Below are positions 35,012-41,745 of a stretch of 64,000 bases of DNA, piece after piece; position 1 is the first letter of the stretch, and the number at the start of each line of letters is the position of its first letter. The position numbers and the translations under genes are program-made. The stretch covers positions 141,075-205,074 of the forward strand of contig JALHQH010000018.1 in assembly GCA_022842065.1 (NCBI GenBank), given 5' to 3'. The DNA comes from Caldilineaceae bacterium. Lineage in GTDB: Bacteria; Chloroflexota; Anaerolineae; Caldilineales; Caldilineaceae. The notes beneath the pieces are model-generated. The model was not told the DNA's origin. It ran no database searches and worked only from the letters and a program-made list of their open reading frames with translations.

Positions 35012-35506
35012 ATGCAGATCGACTTTCTGGTTAACCACCTACACCACCTACCCCTGCTAGCCGAGTGGCAACATGCCATGTGGGGTCATCTCGACCCAAC
35101 TGCCACGCTCGCAGGGCGGATTGCGCGGCTGAGCAGCCATGTCGGGCGGCCAGCGATTCCCACGACCGTGATTGCATTCGAAGGTGAGACGCTCTTTGGT
35201 GCAACGAGCATTGTGGAGAATGACCTGCGCACCCATCCCCACCTGTCGCCTTTTATCGCCAGTGTCTATATTGGCGAACCCTATCGTCGGCGCGGCATTG
35301 CTGCCGCCTTGGTGCAACGGATGATGCAGGAAGCTGCAGGCATGGGCGTGGCAAAGCTTTACCTGATTACGCCTGATCAGCAGGCGCTTTATGGCAGATT
35401 GGGGTGGGAACGAATGGACGAGGTACCCTATCGGGGCGAAGAAGTGACACTAATGGCCGCTGATCTTACACTTCTTCGTCCTCATACTCAAATTCAGGTT
35501 CAATGA
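35012..35506 (+). CDS. GNAT-family N-acetyltransferase
   Basis: 164 residues with the GNAT core. ETLFGATSIVENDL forms the central strands; ASVYIGEPYRRRGIAAALVQRM (about 90-111) carries the acetyl-CoA loop R-R-R-G-I-A preceded by the beta-bulge strand. LYLITPDQQALYGRLGWERM (about 121-140) is the ending with Tyr and the LGW turn. Small-molecule or amino-group acetylation is expected, but the substrate is unknown. Start ATG 35012 has CGGAG nine bases upstream; a longer frame reaches into the repeats and is not credible. Its last 41 bp overlap, tail to tail, the end of the DUF3782-like gene on the other strand. Confidence 0.9.
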   Translation: MQIDFLVNHLHHLPLLAEWQHAMWGHLDPTATLAGRIARLSSHVGRPAIPTTVIAFEGETLFGATSIVENDLRTHPHLSPFIASVYIGEPYRRRGIAAALVQRMMQEAAGMGVAKLYLITPDQQALYGRLGWERMDEVPYRGEEVTLMAADLTLLRPHTQIQVQ

Positions 35507-36227
35507 CATCAAAACCGGCTGCACGCAAGGCCGCCGCGCGGTGACTGTGAATTGAACTGACCGCCAAAATAAAGCGGCTTGGGGCAATACCGGTGCTATC
35601 AAGATAAAGCTGGCGCTTACGTTGCAACCGCGCCAGCATATTGCGCCCAGCACTCGCCGTAATTTCAATCAAAATGTGCTCGCCGTTGGTAATCAGGCAA
35701 TCATACTGCTCGCCACCAATCGTCAGCTCTTTCACGGTCGCGCCCAATGATGTTTCCAGCACAGAACGCATCGTTTGCCGGAACAATTGTTCATTACGAA
35801 TGCCCCAACGGGCACCCAAGCGGTCAATTTGGCGTTCGATGCGGCTAAAGCCGTCGCGTGTTTCAGCTTCAAGGCGGGCAAAGCGCTCTTCAATCCCGAC
35901 TAACCGCTGATCGACCTGTTCAAAGCGCTGATCAACCTGCTCAAAGCGCTGATCAATGCGCGCAAATTCCACTTTGGTTTCTTGGCGCTGCGCTTGTACT
36001 TCTGCTTCAACCTTGTCAAAACGTTGGTCGACGCGTACAAATTCGGTTTTGGTTTCTTGGCGGTGGGCCTGGATTTCGTCGAGTAGACGTGCGAACTCAT
36101 CCCGGCGCGGAAACTTTTCCGCTAACAAGCCTTCAATCCAAATTGCAAAATCTGGATCTTGTTGCAATGTTTCGCGTAATTGGCGCAGCATGTCGCTGCG
36201 CGTTTCTGCAATCGTGGGGGGGGCCAT
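35466..36227 (-). CDS. DUF3782-like coiled-coil protein with PD-(D/E)XK-type C-terminal domain
   Basis: 253 residues. After a short helical start, about residues 45-125 form a heptad-rich coiled coil with repeated segments (FARIDQRFEQVDQRFEQVDQ, RFDKVEAEVQAQRQETK). The rest (about 140-245) is compact: LGATVKELTIGGEQYDCLIT then EHILIEITASAGRN, in which D and E-x-T occupy PD-(D/E)XK core positions, followed by PSRFILAVSSIHSH. This architecture is widespread in cyanobacteria and Chloroflexota and uncharacterised. The ATG at 36227 has AAGGA about ten bases upstream; a GTG at 36269 would coincide with the transcription start predicted from TATACT at 36276-36281. The ending is strongly acidic. Confidence 0.75.
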   Translation of the reverse strand: MAPPTIAETRSDMLRQLRETLQQDPDFAIWIEGLLAEKFPRRDEFARLLDEIQAHRQETKTEFVRVDQRFDKVEAEVQAQRQETKVEFARIDQRFEQVDQRFEQVDQRLVGIEERFARLEAETRDGFSRIERQIDRLGARWGIRNEQLFRQTMRSVLETSLGATVKELTIGGEQYDCLITNGEHILIEITASAGRNMLARLQRKRQLYLDSTGIAPSRFILAVSSIHSHRAAALRAAGFDVIEPEFEYEDEEV

Positions 36228-36384
36228 TGTCGTGTTATCCTTATCGCCTACTGTTTGCTGAATATTCACCGCACCAGTATAGCATTACTTATATAAAAAT
36301 AAAAACGTTAGTGGAATTGGGTTGATACAGGAAGATAATCGGTGACAGCGTAGGCCTGACACGGAGCAAAGTTTGCGCGGAAAA

Positions 36385-36639
36385 TTATTCAACGATAACC
36401 TGGTCGACAATCTCCTGAAAACGCACACCGGCCGCCGTCAAGCCTGATTGTGCGATGGTGCCAACCCGCGTCTTCTCAAAATGGTTGCGGGTACGCCCAC
36501 GGATGGTGATAATCCCATTGTAGCTGGTAACGGAGAGTTGGCTCATGTCAAAGAGGCCGTCATTCGTCAGCGTGGCGATGACGCAGTGGTCGATCTGCTC
36601 GTCATTAAACCGTTGGGTGAAGAAGGGTATGCGCAGCAT
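36385..36639 (-). CDS. small BON-like domain protein
   Basis: 84 residues. The pattern fits one BON module: a leading helix (DEQIDHCVIATLTNDGLFDM), a first strand (QLSVTSYNGIITIRGRTRN, where VxVxxGxVxLxG is the family form), a second helix (RVGTIAQSGLTAAGV) and a final strand (FQEIVDQVIVE). BON domains bind phospholipid or ligands, usually in the periplasm, but no signal peptide is present. The start is uncertain: ATG 36639 gives a compact single-domain protein, and a TTG 69 bases upstream gives 107 residues. Neither has a clear ribosome site. Confidence 0.55.
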   Translation of the reverse strand: MLRIPFFTQRFNDEQIDHCVIATLTNDGLFDMSQLSVTSYNGIITIRGRTRNHFEKTRVGTIAQSGLTAAGVRFQEIVDQVIVE

Positions 36640-36798
36640 GGCGGTCTCGGTCGGAACAATGGGCGCATGGACCAGGAATCCACTCCCAAACAATAATGGT
36701 GGCTGCAATGAAAAGGGAGTGAATTCCAGTCGAAACTATTGTAATCAATTTTTGCGGCGACTTCAAGCACCTTACACCACGTTCGGTAAACGGTAAGA

Positions 36799-37494
36799 AT
36801 GTCAAAAAACTACGCTTACACTACGGATCAAATGCCGCGCCAAAAGGTTGTGAACTGGGGGCAATTTTTATACGCTTGGGCCTGCGAACGGCTTTATGCC
36901 GAGTTTGCCTGGAGCTATGATTGGGTAAGCTGGTTTGTCAGTTTTGGCCGTTGGTCGCAGTGGCGGGCGTTGGCGCTCGATTATATCGTGGGCGAAGCAA
37001 TCCTTGAACTCGGCTTCGGCACGGGCGAACTACTGCTTGCCCTCCAGCAGCGGGGACAACCAGTAGTTGGCTTGGAACTGTCATTCGCCATGCACCGCCA
37101 GGTAACCCAAAAATTGCGCCGCCGTGGTCTGACCGCGCTGCGCATCCAAGCATGTGCGCAGGCAACAGGACTGGCTACCGCGACTTTTGACACGATTATC
37201 TCCACCTTTCCTGCCCCCTATATTTTTGAAGCGGCCACCCTTGCCGAGTGCCACCGCCTGTTACGCCCAAGGGGCCGTTTGGTGGTCGTCCTGGGTGTGG
37301 CGGCTGGACCGCAAAGCCGGCAGCGCTTGATCCCCCTCTTCTATGGCGCGCCATCAACGGCCTGGCATGGGCGGCTACGCGAGCGTTTTCAGGCAGCGGG
37401 TTTTATGCCAACCTTTATTGACCGCGAACTGGATGGTCTGGTCGTGCAGATCATTGTTGCAGAACCGATCCCACCGGCTGACAGCCAGCCATGA
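36799..37494 (+). CDS. class I SAM-dependent methyltransferase
   Basis: 231 residues. The SAM-binding core is clear: motif I ILELGFGTGELLLAL (about 69-83), motif post-I VVGLELSFAM with its Glu (about 91-100), FDTIISTFPAPYIF (motif II, about 132-145) and LLRPRGRLVVVLGVA (motif III, about 158-172). The N-terminal 65 residues (YAWACERLYAEFAWSYDWVS) are Trp/Tyr-rich and resemble the start of membrane- or lipid-substrate methyltransferases, which is only a hint. The stop overlaps the next start by 4 bp (ATGA), so the two products are co-translated. Confidence 0.88.
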   Translation: MSKNYAYTTDQMPRQKVVNWGQFLYAWACERLYAEFAWSYDWVSWFVSFGRWSQWRALALDYIVGEAILELGFGTGELLLALQQRGQPVVGLELSFAMHRQVTQKLRRRGLTALRIQACAQATGLATATFDTIISTFPAPYIFEAATLAECHRLLRPRGRLVVVLGVAAGPQSRQRLIPLFYGAPSTAWHGRLRERFQAAGFMPTFIDRELDGLVVQIIVAEPIPPADSQP

Positions 37495-38309
37495 CATCCT
37501 CTACATCGCGTTGGCGTCAGCATGTGACCGGTGCTGGTGCCCTGCTGCCAATCCCTGGCGCACTACGTTTACAGAATAATCCGACGACGGCAACCACCTA
37601 TAGCAATGCGCAAATTGATGACTATCAGGGATTGGCTCGCCGCGATTTTATTTGGCAACCGCCCCTCACCCTCACTGTGACCGCGCGTTTTTCGCATGGT
37701 GCCGATGCGCTGCGTGGCACCGCCGGCTTTGGCTTCTGGAATGACCCTTTTGGCATGACCGGTGCCCGGTTACCCAGCTTGCCGCGTGCGATCTGGTTCT
37801 TCTTCAGCTCACCCCCTTCTAACATGCAACTGGCGCAGGATGTCCCTGGCCCTGGTTGGAAAGCGGCCACCATCGACGCCTGGCGCTGGCCTTTCTTTTT
37901 ATTAGCCCCGACCACCCCTTTCGCCATGCCACTCATGCGGATCGCCGCCTTTTATCGCCGGCTGTGGCCGATCGGCCAACGTGCTATCGCGGTCCACGAA
38001 ACCCTGCTCGATCTTGACCTGACCGCATGGCATACCTACCAGCTCACCTGGAGGAAAAACCAAGCGCACTTTGCCGTTGATGGCAACACCGTCTTGCAAT
38101 GTGACCAGGCACCCGGTGGCCCGTTGGGGCTAGTGATCTGGAAAGACAATCAGGCGATGGCGATTACGCCTGCCAGTTTGCCGCACCAGGGCCTGATTGC
38201 CTGTGCCAAGACTCAATGGCTCGAAATCGGTGATCTCCAAATCGAGACAAAAAGCGGAGTGCTTACTACTGCGGCCGAGGCGATGCTTCCTTATAGTGAT
38301 AGTCAGTAG
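37491..38309 (+). CDS. protein with concanavalin A/GH16-like jelly-roll fold
   Basis: 272 residues, not assigned to a named family. The C-terminal third, WHTYQLTWRKNQAHFAVDGN (about 183-202) followed by GGPLGLVIWKDNQ, has the recurring W-x-Y-x-L-x-W-x-x-x-x-x-x-F-x-V-D-G pattern of laminarinase-like/LamG-type lectin folds. The earlier PLTLTVTARFSHGADALRGT and GTAGFGFWNDPFG strands match the front sheet. No GH16 catalytic ExDxxE is visible, so it probably binds rather than cleaves. There is no signal peptide. It is coupled by a 4-bp overlap to the methyltransferase, an unusual pairing. Confidence 0.55.
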   Translation: MTSSTSRWRQHVTGAGALLPIPGALRLQNNPTTATTYSNAQIDDYQGLARRDFIWQPPLTLTVTARFSHGADALRGTAGFGFWNDPFGMTGARLPSLPRAIWFFFSSPPSNMQLAQDVPGPGWKAATIDAWRWPFFLLAPTTPFAMPLMRIAAFYRRLWPIGQRAIAVHETLLDLDLTAWHTYQLTWRKNQAHFAVDGNTVLQCDQAPGGPLGLVIWKDNQAMAITPASLPHQGLIACAKTQWLEIGDLQIETKSGVLTTAAEAMLPYSDSQ

Positions 38310-38448
38310 ACCGCCGCGCACGCTGCTTAGCCATATGTCGTGTGCCTAGCCACTCCATGACTGGCGGCAGGTCACGGACCATGCCGCGCACCAACGAAAA
38401 GACTCAATGGAAGTCTTACAACGATAGATTATATAGAAGGAAGTGACA

Positions 38449-38943
38449 ATGCAGTTAATCATTAACGGCAAACCACACGAGATTGCCGATGATCCAAGCG
38501 CCCTCTTGCTCTGGGTGTTGCGCGATGAACTGGGGTTGACGGGGACCAAATTCGGCTGTGGGGCCGGCATTTGTGGGGCCTGTACCGTTCATGTCGATGG
38601 GGTGGCCATGCGGACGTGCATTACCCCCGCTGCTGCCGTCGCCGGCAAAGAGGTGCGCACCATTGAAGGACTAGCCACCACTGGGGCGGATGGCACCATC
38701 ACCCTACACCCGGTACAACAGGCATTTATCGATGCCCAAGTCCCCCAATGCGGCTGGTGTATGAGCGGCCAAATTATGACCGCCGCCGCCTTTCTCACCG
38801 CGACCCCAGCCGCCAGTGAAGATGAAATTGTCGAGGCCATGGCCACAAATTACTGTCGTTGTGGTTGTTATGTCCGCATCAAGCGCGCGGTGATCAATGC
38901 CGCAACGCAAATGGCTACCACCAATCTAGAGGTGACCGCATGA
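38449..38943 (+). CDS. 2Fe-2S subunit of a molybdenum hydroxylase (IorA type)
   Basis: 164 residues of the xanthine-oxidase-family small subunit. The plant-ferredoxin-like 2Fe-2S cluster is bound by Cys37, Cys42, Cys45 and Cys57 (FGCGAGICGACTVHVDG). The second, helical 2Fe-2S domain has CGWCMSGQIM and NYCRCGCYVRIKRA. It relays electrons from the molybdenum site to an acceptor, often a cytochrome. It is 164 residues long, as in isoquinoline 1-oxidoreductase alpha subunits, with no FAD subunit next to it. An AGAAGGA site precedes the ATG at 38449. The stop overlaps the large-subunit start (ATGA). Confidence 0.92.
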   Translation: MQLIINGKPHEIADDPSALLLWVLRDELGLTGTKFGCGAGICGACTVHVDGVAMRTCITPAAAVAGKEVRTIEGLATTGADGTITLHPVQQAFIDAQVPQCGWCMSGQIMTAAAFLTATPAASEDEIVEAMATNYCRCGCYVRIKRAVINAATQMATTNLEVTA

Positions 38944-41186
38944 GCGAGACTATCGCATCCCCCATCACCCCATCACCCAATCCCCAATCACCCCCCAAAC
39001 GCCGCCGTTGGCGGATCAGTCGTCGCGGTTTCCTGATTGGTGCCGGTGTAACCGGTGTTGGTTTGGCGCTGGGTTACACCTATGGGGTGCCTGCACTCCA
39101 TTTACAGATGGCCGAAATGCTCGACACGGGTGAGATGGCGCGCGGTGGTTTTGATACCACCACGCCCTGGAGCTGGTTTGAAGTGCTGGAGGATAGTCGC
39201 ATTCGGCTCTACATTCCCAAAGTGGAGATGGGGCAGGGGGTCCACACCGCTATCGCCCAGGTGGCTGCCGAAGAGCTGGGCATTGACTGGGCGGACCTTG
39301 ATGTAGCCCAGGCAACCACTGCCTTAGGGCCAGTTGACGGCAACGGTACGGCCGGCAGCACTTCGGTCAGCAGTACCTTTACCCCCATGCGCGAAATCGC
39401 CGCCACCCTACGCGAAATGTTGCGCGCCGAAGCCGCCAAGCAGTTGGGACAGCCGGCCACGCAACTGGTCATTGATGGCCGGGGCTTTGCCGTTGATGGT
39501 GACCGCGCGCAACGCGTTGATTTCTTCCCCCTGGTTGCTAAGAAGACAGATTGGGAAGCCCCTGAAACCGCGCCGGCACTCAAACCAGTTGCAGACTTTC
39601 AGCTCATCGGCCAACCGTTGCCGCGCAAGGATATCCCGGCCAAGGTTACCGGTCAGGCGATTTACGGCTATGATATGCGCGTTGAAGGGATGAAATACGG
39701 CGCGATTGCCCGCCCGCCGACCATCGAAGCGAAACTCACCGCAGCCAGTGCGGGTGATGCCGCGAGCCGGCCCGGTGTACAGCAGGTGGTCATCGAAGAA
39801 GGCTTTGCCGGCATTGTGGCTGATTCGCGTGCCAACGCGCGCGCCGCTTTGGATGCGCTGCAACTGACCTGGGACGAAGGCAAGCCCTGGCAGCAAGCCG
39901 AGATTGACGCACTTGTCACCGTTGGTCAGGGTGATGCGGTCACGATTCAAAGCGTGGGTGACACCAGCCAGCTCCTCAGTGGTGACAATACGCTGCGCGG
40001 CGAATATCGCAGCCCCTTCGCCGTGCAAACGCCGTTAGAAGCACAGGCCGCCTTGGCCGATGTCACCGCGGACCGCGCCCGCCTTTGGGTTTCGACCCAG
40101 ATGCAAAGCGCGACACGCGATACAGTGGCCGAAGCCATCGGCATGGACGCCGAACTGATCGAAGTAATTCCAACCTATCTGGGTGGTGGCTTTGGCCGTA
40201 AAGCTGGCTTTGAAGTTGCCGTCGAAGCGGCGCGCCTCTCCAAAGCGGCCGGCGTACCCGTCCATGTCGGCTGGGATCGCAGCGAAGAGTTGCGCTACGG
40301 CTACTTCCGTCCGCCGACCCATCATCAGTTCGCCGCCACCTTAAGTGACAGCGGCCAGATCGACGCCTTTGAACATCAGCAGGCCAGCGGTGATGTTGCC
40401 TTTGGCTTCCTACCCGGTTTTCTCACGCTAATGATGGGGGCCGACTTTGGCGCAACTCGTGGGGCGCGCGTCCATTATGCGATTCCCAACCTCCAAACGG
40501 TGGCCCATCGCATTCAACTGCCGGTGCGCACCGGCTGGTGGCGTGGCTTGGGCTTGCTGGCCAATACCTTCGCCATCGAAAGTTTTATGGACGAACTTGC
40601 CCACACCGCCCAAATCGACCCCCTGACTTTCCGCCTCAACCATCTGGGCGATGAGCCGCGTGAACGGCGGCTGCGGGCTGTGCTCGAAGCGGTGGCCGCG
40701 AAAGCGGGTTGGGGTGACACGTTGCCGGCAGGCCATGCGCATGGCCTGGCCTGTTGTATTGATGCCGATACCACCGTCGCCCAAATTGCCGAAGTGTCGG
40801 TTGATCAGGCTACGGGCCGCGTCCGTGTCCACCAGATCACCGCGGCGATGGATTGTGGCCTGGTCGTCAATCCTGATGGCGCGGCGGCACAAGTCGAAGG
40901 CAATATCATGTGGGGCGTCGGCTCGACCTTTATCGAAGAGATGACGGTCAAGGATGGGCGCATTGATCTCAATAACTTTGACACCTACCCCCTGCTCACC
41001 ATGCGCGACGCCCCCCACGTCGAGGTCGTCCTGCTCGAAGCGGGTGACGGCAAACCGCGCGGCGTCGGCGAACCGCCGATTGGCCCGGTCAGCGCGGCGA
41101 TTGGCAACGCCATCTTTGCCCTGACCGGCAAACGGCTGCGCCAGTTGCCCTTCACGCCGGAACGAGTGTTGGCGGCGCTGGGGTAA
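38940..41186 (+). CDS. molybdopterin-binding subunit of an IorB-type aldehyde/N-heterocycle oxidoreductase, Tat-exported
   Basis: 748 residues. A twin-arginine signal is near the start (RISRRGFLIGAGVTGVGLAL, about 25-44), so the complex is folded in the cytoplasm and exported. The rest follows the isoquinoline 1-oxidoreductase beta/Moco-dehydrogenase pattern: PKVEMGQGVHTAIAQVAAEE, NGTAGSTSVSSTF, PRKDIPAKVTGQAIYGYDMR, LGGGFGRKAGFEVAVEAARL, RTGWWRGLG, and GVGEPPIGPVSAAIGNAIF containing the catalytic Glu. Substrate class is aldehydes or N-heterocycles; the real one cannot be read. A longer upstream frame is ruled out by the 4-bp overlap with IorA. No molybdenum-cofactor cytosine-transferase or cytochrome gene lies next to it. 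Confidence 0.93.
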   Translation: MSETIASPITPSPNPQSPPKRRRWRISRRGFLIGAGVTGVGLALGYTYGVPALHLQMAEMLDTGEMARGGFDTTTPWSWFEVLEDSRIRLYIPKVEMGQGVHTAIAQVAAEELGIDWADLDVAQATTALGPVDGNGTAGSTSVSSTFTPMREIAATLREMLRAEAAKQLGQPATQLVIDGRGFAVDGDRAQRVDFFPLVAKKTDWEAPETAPALKPVADFQLIGQPLPRKDIPAKVTGQAIYGYDMRVEGMKYGAIARPPTIEAKLTAASAGDAASRPGVQQVVIEEGFAGIVADSRANARAALDALQLTWDEGKPWQQAEIDALVTVGQGDAVTIQSVGDTSQLLSGDNTLRGEYRSPFAVQTPLEAQAALADVTADRARLWVSTQMQSATRDTVAEAIGMDAELIEVIPTYLGGGFGRKAGFEVAVEAARLSKAAGVPVHVGWDRSEELRYGYFRPPTHHQFAATLSDSGQIDAFEHQQASGDVAFGFLPGFLTLMMGADFGATRGARVHYAIPNLQTVAHRIQLPVRTGWWRGLGLLANTFAIESFMDELAHTAQIDPLTFRLNHLGDEPRERRLRAVLEAVAAKAGWGDTLPAGHAHGLACCIDADTTVAQIAEVSVDQATGRVRVHQITAAMDCGLVVNPDGAAAQVEGNIMWGVGSTFIEEMTVKDGRIDLNNFDTYPLLTMRDAPHVEVVLLEAGDGKPRGVGEPPIGPVSAAIGNAIFALTGKRLRQLPFTPERVLAALG

Positions 41187-41188
41187 TG

Positions 41189-41229
41189 TCATAGAAACCA
41201 GAGATTTGGCAAATCTCTGGTTTCTATGA
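41189..41229. terminator. 19-bp perfect hairpin after the molybdenum hydroxylase genes
   Basis: Arms 41189-41207 and 41211-41229 with the 3-nt loop GGC. It begins three bases after the stop codon and is the likely transcript end, although no T-run follows. Confidence 0.6.
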
Positions 41230-41273
41230 GTTAAAGACGTACGTTTGTTTTTACAACGGGCAGGTATCACACC

Positions 41274-41612
41274 ATGAATAAGATGACTTATCGAAATTAT
41301 GCTGCAATGGTTGAATATGATGCCGTTGATCGTATTTTCGTTGGGCATTTACTTGGGATACACGACATTGTTGGCTTTCACGGTAGTACGGTCGAAGAGT
41401 TGGAAAACGCATTCCGCGACGCGGTCGATCACTACCTGGAGGTCTGCGAAAAAAATTGGACAGAAGCCGCAAAAATCTTATTCCGGCAAATTGACCTTAC
41501 GTATTCCACCAGAAACACATTTAGCCGTGGCCTATGCGGCAGAGAGCCAAAAAAAAGCATCAATCAGTGGGCTGCGGATGTTTTGAGCCAAGCGGCTATC
41601 CATGAAGGATAA
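41274..41612 (+). pseudogene. hicB: HicB-family antitoxin with two compensating single-base frameshifts
   Basis: The frame from ATG 41274 stays open to 41612 (112 residues), but its middle is out of register. Residues 1-60 match HicB well (YDAVDRIFVGHLLGIHDIVG, GSTVEELENAFRDAVDHYLE). After a run of seven A (41449-41455), the expected continuation IGQKPQKSYSGKLTLRIPPE lies in the +1 frame. After a run of eight A (41549-41556) the expected ending SINQWAADVL returns to the original frame. One A fewer in the first run and one more in the second restore a complete, typical HicB (RHH-type C-terminus). Either the assembly has homopolymer errors or the gene carries suppressing indels. No hicA toxin gene is adjacent. 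Confidence 0.85.
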
Positions 41613-41683
41613 AGATGAAGGTGATGCCTGAGAACCCAGGCTTTGCAAAGAGGCATGTTTTGACGATGGACGAACCCAACTCG

Positions 41684-41727
41684 TCGTCACACTGGATTGA
41701 TGGCCAAACCACAATCCAGTGTGACGA
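41684..41727. terminator. 16-bp perfect hairpin between hicB-like gene and RCC1 gene
   Basis: Arms 41684-41699 and 41712-41727 pair perfectly around a 12-nt loop. It lies between two convergent genes (hicB-like and RCC1), where a shared terminator is expected. Confidence 0.6.
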
Positions 41728-41745
41728 TGCGTGTTGCGCAAAACG

